NCBI RefSeq assembly: GCF_000374565.1
Contig: NZ_KB894694.1
Coordinates: forward strand, 1 to 64,000
Reading direction: 5' to 3'
Length of the DNA: 64,000 nt
Source: Siminovitchia fordii DSM 16014 = CIP 108821
Lineage (GTDB): Bacteria > Bacillota > Bacilli > Bacillales > Bacillaceae_C
Under the pieces are notes generated by a model. That model saw only the letters and a program-made list of their open reading frames with translations, was not told where the DNA came from and ran no database searches. Both the position numbers and the translations under genes were made by a program. Shown piece after piece: positions 25,855-34,448 of this stretch. Position 1 is the stretch's first letter; every line of letters begins with the position of its first letter.

Positions 25855-26610
25855 ATGAGGTTGAATGACTCTAACCAATATATTAAAAGAGTCGAATTAT
25901 TGCGTGACCAAATCCCATTAAAAAAAGAATATCCCTTTTGCCTTCCAGCAGTCGAATCTCTTTCGGAACTCCCGTTACACCCACAGATAACGTACTTTGT
26001 CGGTGAAAATGGAATGGGGAAATCAACCTTATTAGAAGCGATCGCCATCTCAGCTGGATTCAATCCCGAAGGTGGTTCTTTCAACTTCAATTTTTCAACC
26101 CATGACTCACATTCGGAATTGGAACAGTATCTTCGCCTGATAAAAGGTGTTCAAAGGCCAAAAGACGGGTTTTTTCTTCGGGCAGAGACTTTTTATAATG
26201 TAGCCACAAATATTGAGCAACTGGACAGTGAATCGGGCGGCCCGCGTATCATTGATCAGTTTGGAGGGGTTTCTCTACACGAACAATCACATGGAGAGTC
26301 ATTTTTTGCCGCCTTCACAAACCGTTTTAAGGGAAAAGGCCTTTATATTATGGACGAGCCCGAGGCAGCCCTCTCTCCTTTAAGACAATTTTCAATGCTG
26401 TCCAGGATCCATGAGCTTGCTCAAACGTCCTCCCAGTTCATTATTGCGACACATTCCCCTATCATCATGGCTTATCCCGACGCTCTTTTATATGAGTTCA
26501 CCAAGAAAGGAGTAAGAGAAACAACACTGGAAAACACAGAACATTTCACTCTCATGAAACAATTCTTTGATGATAAAGATCGAATGCTATTTCATTTATT
26601 TAATAAATAG
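25855..26610 (+). CDS. AAA family ATPase (RecF/ABC-like)
   Basis: A 251-residue stand-alone ATPase. The Walker A GENGMGKST lies at about residues 45-53. Walker B is LYIMDEPEAALSP, and the H-loop is IATHSP. The Q-loop and signature region are weak, so it resembles the short YbbA/YhaN-like predicted ATPases rather than transport ABC proteins. GGAGTGG sits 8 nt before ATG 25855. It has no partner gene nearby. Confidence 0.83.
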   Translation: MRLNDSNQYIKRVELLRDQIPLKKEYPFCLPAVESLSELPLHPQITYFVGENGMGKSTLLEAIAISAGFNPEGGSFNFNFSTHDSHSELEQYLRLIKGVQRPKDGFFLRAETFYNVATNIEQLDSESGGPRIIDQFGGVSLHEQSHGESFFAAFTNRFKGKGLYIMDEPEAALSPLRQFSMLSRIHELAQTSSQFIIATHSPIIMAYPDALLYEFTKKGVRETTLENTEHFTLMKQFFDDKDRMLFHLFNK

Positions 26611-26686
26611 AGGGATTGTATTCATATTTTTACTACCGTTGACCAAACCTAACTGGTAATCTAACTTTTTTCAATGGGGGACCATC

Positions 26687-28291
26687 ATGAAAGCGACCGA
26701 TGTACTGGTAAAATGTTTGGAAAACGAAGGTGTGGAGTATGTCTTTGGATTTGTAGGGAAAGAGAACCTTGACCTGATTGAATCGATTTCCCAGTCAAAA
26801 CAAATTCAATTTATTCCGGTCCGACAGGAACAGGGGGCAGCGTTTATGGCAAGTGTTTATGGAACCCTTGCCAAAAAGCCAGGAGTGTGCACGGCTACAT
26901 TGGGTCCCGGAGCTGCAAACTTGTTAACAGGAGTGGCAACAGCTCAACTCGATGGTTCACCTTTAGTAGCCATTACAGGCCAGGCTGGATTGAACAGACA
27001 GCATAAGCAATCTCATCAGTATATTGAGATGGTCGCTGTCATGACCCCCGTGACTAAATGGTCTGCACAAATCAAAGAGGCTTCTGCAATACCCGAAATG
27101 ATTAGGAAGGCATTCAAAACCGCGAATGAGGAAAAGCCCGGGTCCGTATATCTTGAATTGCCTGAAAACCTCGCACTGGAACCGGTACCACCAAGGCCTT
27201 TGCCAATCACTAGTGAGCAGTCAGTTCTTCCTTCACATCAAGCTGTCCAGACTGCCATCTCCTGTCTAAATCAAAGTGAAAAACCGTTCGTAATCATTGG
27301 TCAAAAGGTGATAAAACAGGATGCTTGTGAAGAATTGCTCAACTTTATTTCCAAACTTCAGGCTCCGACCACTCACTCCTTTATGGCAAAAGGAGTGATT
27401 CCAAAAGATGCTCCCAATAATTATTTTACGTTCGGATTCAATGAAAATGATCTAATCTTATCAGGAATTGATGAAGCTGATTTATTGATTTCCATAGGGT
27501 TTGACAAAGTGGAAAGACCCCCAAAAGAATGGAATCGCAAGCGAATTCCCGTCTTGCATATCGATTCGCAGCCGGAAGAGCCGGATGAATATTACCCTAC
27601 TGCGGCAACGGTCGTTGGGCACATTAAACAGTCGTTGGAAATACTTAATAGTTTTGATGTCCCCCCAAAAAGTTGGATCCCTTCCGGCAATCTGAAACAG
27701 AAAATGCAGCAGTCTTATCAAATCGCATTAGAATACCGCACTACAGAGCAAATGTCTTTGACGATAGAGAATGTACTGCACATAGTTGAAAAGTTGTCAT
27801 GTGACAATACCATTGTAATCTCAGATGTAGGAGCACACAAAATATCAATTGCGCGGACATACCAGCCCAAAAAGCCAGGGAACCTGATCATTTCAAACGG
27901 GCTTGCTTCCATGGGCATTGCAATTCCTGGGGCGATTGGCGCCAGGCTCTCCCGACCAAATGCCCCTGTTATTTGCATTACCGGAGACGGTGGTGCATTG
28001 ATGACATATTCCGAGCTGGAGACAGCAAAAAGGCTTGGCCTTCCCTTGATTATTATTGTATTGAACGATCAGGTATTAAAACTTGAACAGCAAATGATGA
28101 ACAAAAAATTCGGAAAAAGTTTTGGTGTATTTTTTGAAAACCCGGACTTTCTAATGCTCGCCGAAAGTTTCGGCATCAAAGGATTTAGGCCAAAGACTCT
28201 GACAGATTTTGAAAAAATGCTCCAGTCTGAGATTTCAACATCGGAACTTGTTTTGATCGATATACCGCTTGACCATGGGAAGAAAAAATAA
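26687..28291 (+). CDS. Thiamine-pyrophosphate enzyme, acetolactate-synthase-like
   Basis: A 534-residue enzyme with the three-domain layout of the acetohydroxyacid synthase/pyruvate oxidase family. The N-terminal domain carries the catalytic Glu in PVRQEQGAAFMA. The TPP-binding GDGGALMTYSELETA with the following ND is at about 425-455. No small subunit gene accompanies it, so it is not an ordinary ilvBH pair. The loop GFVGKENLDL replaces the usual G.PG....PL. A related lyase or oxidase is possible. Its ribosome site is GGGGGA. Confidence 0.82.
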   Translation: MKATDVLVKCLENEGVEYVFGFVGKENLDLIESISQSKQIQFIPVRQEQGAAFMASVYGTLAKKPGVCTATLGPGAANLLTGVATAQLDGSPLVAITGQAGLNRQHKQSHQYIEMVAVMTPVTKWSAQIKEASAIPEMIRKAFKTANEEKPGSVYLELPENLALEPVPPRPLPITSEQSVLPSHQAVQTAISCLNQSEKPFVIIGQKVIKQDACEELLNFISKLQAPTTHSFMAKGVIPKDAPNNYFTFGFNENDLILSGIDEADLLISIGFDKVERPPKEWNRKRIPVLHIDSQPEEPDEYYPTAATVVGHIKQSLEILNSFDVPPKSWIPSGNLKQKMQQSYQIALEYRTTEQMSLTIENVLHIVEKLSCDNTIVISDVGAHKISIARTYQPKKPGNLIISNGLASMGIAIPGAIGARLSRPNAPVICITGDGGALMTYSELETAKRLGLPLIIIVLNDQVLKLEQQMMNKKFGKSFGVFFENPDFLMLAESFGIKGFRPKTLTDFEKMLQSEISTSELVLIDIPLDHGKKK

Positions 28292-28751
28292 GCGGATAGT
28301 CCTGGTGAGATCATCCTTGCCATGATCTAAAAGGAAAGCATCCCTGAAGGCTTGTCCAATTATTATTACTTCTCAACCCTGTTTTTTTAAAGGAGAAAAG
28401 TGCCCGGCTGGATTTTTATTTAACGACACCCTATGCAGCCTCCCGAAATGTTCGAAACCAATCTTCTTACTCTCCCAGTTATGGTCTTTGTGGAATTACT
28501 GCTTTGGATCCGTCAATGGAAACTTTCATTGCAGCCCTCAGAAACAACGACCCTGGAACATTCGGGAGAAACGAGTCTTCCGCAATTGTACATCGTACCT
28601 CTTGTATCAATATGATAGTTATTACCGTATCAAAACCGAAAACAAGAGCTTAGAAAGCCCACTCGATCTAGTGGTATAACTTGCCGATTTTTCACCTTAT
28701 CCTCCAACAAAAGGACCTCTTGATCCAAACACTGAGTAATTTGAAAAATGA
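28292..28751. other. Spacer with an orphan open frame
   Basis: 460 bp with no identified gene. A plus-strand frame open from about 28348 to 28652 reads protein-like (FYLTTPYAASRNVRN, then GLCGITALDPSMETFIAALR). It lacks a start codon in a credible position and I do not recognise the family. It may be the remains of a deleted gene. Confidence 0.45.
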
Positions 28752-29306
28752 CTATCCGATAATTCTAATCATCCTTTTTAACATAATCTTGCCTGCAAGT
28801 ATCCAAATCCAGCTATACAGGGCTGAAAAAATGACGATGCCAACAACTGTTGACAGTTTGGGTGTTGTCGAAGCCAGCGGTCCAAGCAAAGGGAATTTTA
28901 ATCCATATAGGACCGTCAGTATTCCTAAAGACAACGCTGAACAGCCCATGATATTGAGAGTAAGGTATGTACCACAAATCAAGAAGCCAACCCCAATTGC
29001 AAGGCCTAGTAACCCAGTGGTAAAAGGAAATATGATCAGTTCACTTGGGTGCGAGAATAGTAGGATAAGAATGGTTAGTACATAAGAAAGGAAGCCGAGT
29101 CGTATCGAAAATATGGAACAAAAGATAATTGGAGCAGTTGCCAGCGGACTGATGATATACCCTACCCCAGGAAATAATGCACCCGCAGATTGGAAAACAG
29201 CTGCCAATCCACTGAAAATCCCCACAAGGACTATCTTATTTGTATAAGATAGCCCTTTGCATTTATTATGTATCGAGGCAATATCAACAAAGATTGTTTT
29301 TCGCAA
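28752..29306 (-). CDS. Small polytopic membrane protein (ECF S-component-like)
   Basis: A 184-residue protein with about five to six membrane helices. It has the compact, loop-poor look of ECF-transporter substrate-binding (S) components (LVGIFSGLAAVFQSAGALFPGVGYIISPLATAPI). The assignment rests on topology only. The start is TTG 29306, 9 nt after GAGGAG. A perfect hairpin (29228-29254) lies inside codons of about residues 18-26, and a short leader ORF overlaps the start. A downstream start is possible. Confidence 0.6.
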   Translation of the reverse strand: MRKTIFVDIASIHNKCKGLSYTNKIVLVGIFSGLAAVFQSAGALFPGVGYIISPLATAPIIFCSIFSIRLGFLSYVLTILILLFSHPSELIIFPFTTGLLGLAIGVGFLICGTYLTLNIMGCSALSLGILTVLYGLKFPLLGPLASTTPKLSTVVGIVIFSALYSWIWILAGKIMLKRMIRIIG

Positions 29307-29361
29307 TGGGTACAGCTCCTCTTTTCAAAATGTCATATAGTATATGACTTTCATTTTTCAT
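29284..29361 (-). CDS. Possible 25-residue leader ORF overlapping the membrane-protein gene
   Basis: ATG 29361 follows AGGAGGGG (29367-29374) by 5 nt, the best ribosome site in this region. The peptide is MKNESHILYDILKRGAVPIA followed by KNNLC. It ends 23 bases inside the downstream gene, in another frame. It could couple translation or act as an attenuating leader. No homology is known. Confidence 0.35.
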   Translation of the reverse strand: MKNESHILYDILKRGAVPIAKNNLC

Positions 29362-29491
29362 TCATTCCCCTCCTATTCGCAACAAAAGACCCACCTTCAT
29401 AATAGGACTATCTCCACTTCCAGAATCATTTGAATAGTTGCTACAATTAATATAGTAATATATTAATTATTCTTAGGAGGTCTGATTCATA

Positions 29492-30877
29492 GTGGTAATA
29501 AGAAGAAAACCATTCGCAGCTCTATTGATTGCCGCCAGTCTAGCGGTCGGAGTCCCTGCTGCTTACGCCAAGGATGCGCCCGCCCCTCCAGCTCAGGCAC
29601 AAAAAGCTTTTGATAATAAAATTATCAAAAAAATCAAAGCCGACAACATGTATAATCATATTGCCCATCTTGCCGCTGAGCCCCGCGTGGCCGGGACGGA
29701 AGCGGAGTGGGAGGCCGTCGAGTATATTGAAGAGAAGTTCAATTCTTATGGTTATGAAACAGAAATCCAGCCGTTCAAGTTCGAAAACTATTATGCTCCA
29801 AAGGTATCTGTCACAGCAGGTGGAGAGACTTTGTCATCTAACAGCTTTACATATACACCTAATGGGGTAGTGACAGCAGACTTGGTATATGCAGGACTTG
29901 GTACAGTTTCAGACGTAGAAGGCATGGATCTGTCCGGAAAAATCGCCTTAATTCAAAGAGGTGAAATTTCCTTTACTGAGAAAGTTCTGAACGCTGCCAA
30001 AGCAGGAGCCTCCGCGGTAATCATTTTCAATAATGCACCAGGAGTGATAAACGGAACGCTGGGCGAGGCAAACGATGACTACGTTCCGGCCGTAGCTCTT
30101 TCGCAGGATGACGGAGAAAAACTTAAAACTGTATTGTCTGAAGGCCAAACTATTTCTGCAACAGTCAGCGTTACCGATGGCCGAATCGTTGAAGAAACAT
30201 CCCACAATGTAATCGCTGTCAAAAAGCCGACACAAAAGAAAAAAGCAACGGATCAAATCATTGTTGTCGGAGCTCATCATGACTCTGTTGATGGAGCACC
30301 AGGTGCAAACGATGACGCCTCCGGGGTAGCAGCCTCCCTGGAATTGGCACGCGTAATAGCCAATATGCCGACCGACACGGAAATCCGCTTCGTCACCTTC
30401 GGTGCTGAAGAACTTGGACTGATCGGCTCTTATGAGTATGTAGATTCCCTCTCACAGAATGAGCGCGATCGGATTGTCGGAATGTGGCAAATGGATATGG
30501 TTGGAAGCAGAGATGCAGGAGAACTCGTCATGTTTACAGTTGATGGAGAGAAAAATACAGTTACAGACTTGTCAGCCGCTGCTGGAGTGAGGACCGGCAC
30601 TCCTTTAACCTATGGACAGGAAGGTCGAAGCGACCACGTTCCGTTCTATGAGGCAGGCATTCCATCAGCATTGTTTATCCACAATCCTGTAGAGCCTTGG
30701 TATCATACGCCAGAAGACTCTCTTGATAAGATTAGCAAAGAAAAACTGCAAGAAACTGCAGAAATCGTGGGGGCAGCGGTTTATCATGTTGCACGCCCGG
30801 ATACACCTGCACTCGAAAGAGCCAGGGTAGCTCCTAAACCGGTTGATTACGAGAAGATTGTAGGTGGAATACAATAA
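29492..30877 (+). CDS. Secreted M28 aminopeptidase with PA domain (YwaD-like)
   Basis: A 461-residue zinc aminopeptidase. It has a signal peptide (RRK then a hydrophobic stretch, cleavage near AYA-KD, about residue 27). A protease-associated domain spans about 110-235 (KIALIQRGEISFTEKVLNAA). The M28 catalytic domain has zinc ligands in VVGAHHDSV, GANDDASG, FGAEELGLIGS, DMVGS and WYHTPEDS. It closely follows B. subtilis YwaD. GTG start, 10 nt after AGGAGGT. It presumably feeds extracellular peptide use. A terminator follows. Confidence 0.92.
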   Translation: MVIRRKPFAALLIAASLAVGVPAAYAKDAPAPPAQAQKAFDNKIIKKIKADNMYNHIAHLAAEPRVAGTEAEWEAVEYIEEKFNSYGYETEIQPFKFENYYAPKVSVTAGGETLSSNSFTYTPNGVVTADLVYAGLGTVSDVEGMDLSGKIALIQRGEISFTEKVLNAAKAGASAVIIFNNAPGVINGTLGEANDDYVPAVALSQDDGEKLKTVLSEGQTISATVSVTDGRIVEETSHNVIAVKKPTQKKKATDQIIVVGAHHDSVDGAPGANDDASGVAASLELARVIANMPTDTEIRFVTFGAEELGLIGSYEYVDSLSQNERDRIVGMWQMDMVGSRDAGELVMFTVDGEKNTVTDLSAAAGVRTGTPLTYGQEGRSDHVPFYEAGIPSALFIHNPVEPWYHTPEDSLDKISKEKLQETAEIVGAAVYHVARPDTPALERARVAPKPVDYEKIVGGIQ

Positions 30878-30912
30878 TATAGACGGAGTTGTCTGGATGA
30901 AAGACTAATAGT

Positions 30913-30942
30913 AAAGCGGAGGCCCTAGCCTTCCGCTTTTTT
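30913..30942 (+). terminator. Terminator after the M28 peptidase gene
   Basis: AAGCGGA-AGG-type stem (AGCGGAGGCCCTAGCCTTCCGCT) followed by TTTTTT. Confidence 0.88.
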
Positions 30943-31061
30943 ATTTCCCCTACTTGCGACTACTCTTTAAAGTCTTCATGTAAAATTGTACTACTTCCTT
31001 ATTAATACCCTTTCATATATAATAGATAATATCGAAATCATACAGAAAAGGATATGGGGTT

Positions 31062-32081
31062 ATGATTCTAGGTTTAACTATTATATTAATTCTTGTCTTA
31101 TTCTTGCCGTTTACTGTAGGTATTGTAGAAAAGAATTTGGAAGCCTTTTTATTTGTAATGGGTATCTTGGCTGCTTGGGTCAGTCATGTGTTGAACGGGG
31201 AGCTTTTTACAAAGGCGTTGGTGGACCCGATACATATCACGCTGGCTGTTCTTATTGCCGGTCTTTTGTTCAAGTGGTTCCAAGCATCCATTGAAAAAGG
31301 TATTCTCGGAATGAGCCGCGCTATCCCATCACGTTTGTTTATAGCTTTAGTTGTAATCGTTCTCGGTTTGATCTCCAGTGTTATTACTGCAATTATCGCA
31401 GCAATCGTATTAGTTGTGATTGTAAGCGTATTGCGACTTCAGCGGCAATCAGAAATCCGCCTTGTCATTTTGGCATGCTTCTCAATCGGACTTGGGGCAG
31501 CTTTAACTCCTATTGGCGAACCTCTGTCAACGATTGCTGTGAGCAAGTTGAATGAAGATTTCTTTTATTTACTTGAGCTAATCGGTCCGGACGTCATACC
31601 GGCAGTTACTTTATTTGGTATTCTTGCAGCAGTCATTGTCAATCCTGCCAGAAGCGAAGAGAGGCTCTCAGCCAGCCTTGAAGCGGAAAGCTATCCCGAA
31701 ATCCTGATTCGTGCCTTTAAAGTTTATTTATTCGTCATGGGTCTCACATTGCTCGGGGCAGGTTTTGAACCATTTATTGAAAGATATCTGCTTGGGCTCA
31801 GCCCGCAAATCCTATACTGGATCAACATGATTTCTGCTATATTGGATAATGCGACATTGGCTGCGGCTGAAATCAGTCCACAAATGAGTGATACGACTCT
31901 CATCTCTATTTTACTCGGGCTGCTTATCAGCGGTGGAATGCTTATTCCTGGAAACATCCCGAACATTATTGCAGCGGGCAAATTAAATATTACAAGCCGA
32001 GAATGGGCACGTTTCGGTGTTCCAGTAGGCTTGATTGCAATGGTTCTTTACTTTATCATCATATTGATTTTCTACGTGTAA
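31062..32081 (+). CDS. DUF1646 family membrane transporter
   Basis: A 339-residue protein with 10-11 membrane helices, related to the NhaD/ArsB ion-transporter superfamily. Two family-typical loops are visible: GLGAALTPIGEPLSTI (about 146-161) and SAILDNATLAAAEI followed by SGGMLIPGNIPNIIAA (about 286-301). These resemble the paired re-entrant loops of ion carriers. Cation transport is likely; the ion is unknown. It stands alone and shares a bidirectional terminator with the leucyl aminopeptidase gene. Confidence 0.87.
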   Translation: MILGLTIILILVLFLPFTVGIVEKNLEAFLFVMGILAAWVSHVLNGELFTKALVDPIHITLAVLIAGLLFKWFQASIEKGILGMSRAIPSRLFIALVVIVLGLISSVITAIIAAIVLVVIVSVLRLQRQSEIRLVILACFSIGLGAALTPIGEPLSTIAVSKLNEDFFYLLELIGPDVIPAVTLFGILAAVIVNPARSEERLSASLEAESYPEILIRAFKVYLFVMGLTLLGAGFEPFIERYLLGLSPQILYWINMISAILDNATLAAAEISPQMSDTTLISILLGLLISGGMLIPGNIPNIIAAGKLNITSREWARFGVPVGLIAMVLYFIIILIFYV

Positions 32082-32090
32082 AAATCAAGA

Positions 32091-32118
32091 AAAACTCCTG
32101 GATCCCAGGAGTTTTTTG
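32091..32118. terminator. Bidirectional terminator between convergent genes
   Basis: Perfect 11-bp stem AAAACTCCTGG-ATC-CCAGGAGTTTT (32091-32115) with T-runs on both strands. Confidence 0.92.
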
Positions 32119-32121
32119 TTT

Positions 32122-33507
32122 TTAGCTTGAGATTTCTACTGAAAAGTCAGCCAGCAGACGTGCTCCGAAGCCTGTCGCCGACTTTGGATAATAACTTGTT
32201 GCATTACTGCTTTCCATGACACCGGCCATATCCACATGCAGCCAGTTTGCCCCCTCAGGTACAAAACGGCGCAGGAAAAGTGCAGCGGTAATCGCACCGG
32301 CTTCACCTTTTGAGCTGATATTGCACAAATCTGCATAATCACTATCCAAATAGCGGTCATATTCATCAACTAACGGTAGAGGCCAAACCCGGTCGCCGTT
32401 TCTTTCACCAATACGTTTCAATTGAACAGAGAGCTCTTCACTTCCAAATACACCGGCTATTTTTGATCCAAGTGCATTGGCTACCGCTCCTGTTAACGTT
32501 GCTATATCGACGATGTACTCCGCTCCCATATCCCCTGCCCTGATTATCCCATCTGCTAAAATTAGCCGCCCTTCCGCATCAGTATTGCCGACTTGTACAG
32601 TCAATCCATTTTTATAACGGATAACTTCGGAAGGCAGGAGGGACGAATTGCCTGGCATATTTTCCACCATTGGTATGAGGGCTGTTACATTCACTTTTGC
32701 CCCGGACAAGGCCAATAGTTTCATTGCTCCTGCAACGGCTGCCGCTCCGCCCATGTCCATCCTCATATCACTTATATCCCGTCCACGTTTCAGGCTGATA
32801 CCGCCCGTGTCAAATGTAACGCCTTTTCCAACAAGGGCAATTAGAGGCTTGCTCTCATCCCCCCGATAAGTCAATTCGACAAAAGCCGGATCGTATTTGC
32901 TCCCTCGGTTCACGGCCAATAACCCGTGCATCTCCATTTTTTCCAGTTGCTTTTTTCGGAAAATGTGCACTTCAACCTTTTCATTCTCAAATGCCTCCTG
33001 AAGGACTTCCGGAAACGTTTCAGGATTTAAGACATTCGGCACTTCATTCATGAGATCCCTTGAAAACGATACGGCTTCCGCCCTTATTCTCCCATCAAGG
33101 ATGAATGGTCCTACATTCTCGCAATCTTCCAATTCCAGCTTTGTCTGGAATGGTGTTTTCTCAGATTTATATGTAAAAAATTGATAGGAACCAAGGTGCC
33201 ATCCTTCCACAAATGCTCGGACAGTTTCTCCTTTTTCCAAAGAGGGAATACCCCTCGACAATTCATCGATACTTAAAAAGGCTACATCCACTTTTTGGGA
33301 GCTTAAATGCCTTGCAATCCCCCCTGCCAAATGGCGTATCTCCTCATATGTCATTTTCTTTTTTTTAAACGGCCTGATCACCGTATAAAATTTCCCGTCA
33401 ACCCACACAGGAATGAAGTCGCCATTACCATTTTCCATATATTCCGTGATAGCAGTTTTGTGAATTAGTTTGTTCCCGGAAAATAAGATATTCGTCTTCA
33501 CTGGCAT
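32122..33507 (-). CDS. Leucyl aminopeptidase (M17)
   Basis: A 461-residue cytoplasmic two-zinc exopeptidase. The metal and catalytic motifs are in GKGVTFDTGGISLKRG (Lys and Asp), RMDMGGAAA and the signature NTDAEGRLILADG (about 312-324, catalytic Arg). The N-terminal domain of about 150 residues is typical of PepA-type hexamers. The ATG follows GAGGAGAGTGG. It is 23 nt from the ypuA-like stop, so it may share that transcript. Confidence 0.93.
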   Translation of the reverse strand: MPVKTNILFSGNKLIHKTAITEYMENGNGDFIPVWVDGKFYTVIRPFKKKKMTYEEIRHLAGGIARHLSSQKVDVAFLSIDELSRGIPSLEKGETVRAFVEGWHLGSYQFFTYKSEKTPFQTKLELEDCENVGPFILDGRIRAEAVSFSRDLMNEVPNVLNPETFPEVLQEAFENEKVEVHIFRKKQLEKMEMHGLLAVNRGSKYDPAFVELTYRGDESKPLIALVGKGVTFDTGGISLKRGRDISDMRMDMGGAAAVAGAMKLLALSGAKVNVTALIPMVENMPGNSSLLPSEVIRYKNGLTVQVGNTDAEGRLILADGIIRAGDMGAEYIVDIATLTGAVANALGSKIAGVFGSEELSVQLKRIGERNGDRVWPLPLVDEYDRYLDSDYADLCNISSKGEAGAITAALFLRRFVPEGANWLHVDMAGVMESSNATSYYPKSATGFGARLLADFSVEISS

Positions 33508-33530
33508 CCACTCTCCTCTGTAAAAAATTG

Positions 33531-34436
33531 TTATTTAAACAAATTGCGAATGGAATCAAACAGGTTTTGGAAAAAATTCGCAACACTGTCCCAGAACCCT
33601 TCATCTCCAACAACCTTTTCCAGCTTCCCTTTTATATCTTTTGAAATATCTTCAAGTTGCTGCTTCACATGGTTAAAATCAATGTCCAAAGAGCGCATTT
33701 TATCAAACAGATCAATCAGCAGCTGGCGGTCCTGTTCACTAAGTTCAATACTCATTTTGTCCAACTGTTCCTGAACGATTTTTTCGACCTCTTCTCTAGT
33801 AGCAGGATTTTGTTCCGCGATCATTTTTTTAATCTCGGTTAACAGCTCCGTTACCTTTTCATCGCTCAAGCCTTCTTTATCCGCCAATTCTGTTGCCAAT
33901 TCCAGCTCTTCATTTGCAACCTCCATACGGTCTTTATCAAGGACTTCCCCTTTGCTCTCATAAGCTTTATAAATTCCGACCAATGCGGAATGGCCTGTCA
34001 CTTTTACAGGTGACGCTACCTCCACATTCGCATTTTCCACTCCCGCTGTCAAAAGGGCATTGGCATACATCTCAGTTGTGACCTCAGTAATGTTTTCAGG
34101 GGTGACAATCGTAACAACCAGTCCATTCCCCTTCTCTTTTAATGTAATTTTTGCCGATGAAAACATTCTGGAATTTGGATTCCCATTGATTAAGCGGGCC
34201 AAATCCTTCGCAGTGACTGTAATTTCATCGACATTTTGCGGATTATCCACTTTGAGAAGCTTTCTGACTTCGTCTTTCTGTTGAGCTGTAAGGGTTTCAC
34301 CGTATACCACAATCGGGACTCCCAGCTTTTCATTAATCACATCATCATTTTCGGCGGATGCTTGTCCCTGCCCGAAAAAAATAAGCCCAATACTCAGAAT
34401 CCCTGCTAAAAACAGTGTGCTTATTCTTTTTAACAT
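33531..34436 (-). CDS. ypuA: DUF1002 secreted protein YpuA
   Basis: A 301-residue exported protein. It has a signal peptide, MLKRISTLFLAGILSIGLIF, with a cut near ASA-EN (about residue 29). The DUF1002 region covers about 35-200 (VVYGETLTAQQKDEVRKLL; TVTAKDLARLINGN). The C-terminal part is long and helical (EEVEKIVQEQLDKMSIELSEQ). The function is unknown. B. subtilis ypuA is under envelope-stress control (SigM). It lies 12 nt downstream of the ylbL-like gene. Confidence 0.88.
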   Translation of the reverse strand: MLKRISTLFLAGILSIGLIFFGQGQASAENDDVINEKLGVPIVVYGETLTAQQKDEVRKLLKVDNPQNVDEITVTAKDLARLINGNPNSRMFSSAKITLKEKGNGLVVTIVTPENITEVTTEMYANALLTAGVENANVEVASPVKVTGHSALVGIYKAYESKGEVLDKDRMEVANEELELATELADKEGLSDEKVTELLTEIKKMIAEQNPATREEVEKIVQEQLDKMSIELSEQDRQLLIDLFDKMRSLDIDFNHVKQQLEDISKDIKGKLEKVVGDEGFWDSVANFFQNLFDSIRNLFK

Positions 34437-34448
34437 GTTGATTACCTC

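Noticed and set aside
29307-29491. preQ1 or other riboswitch before the ECF-S-like gene
   Set aside because: No conserved aptamer core could be seen; only a leader ORF and ordinary promoter-like sequence.
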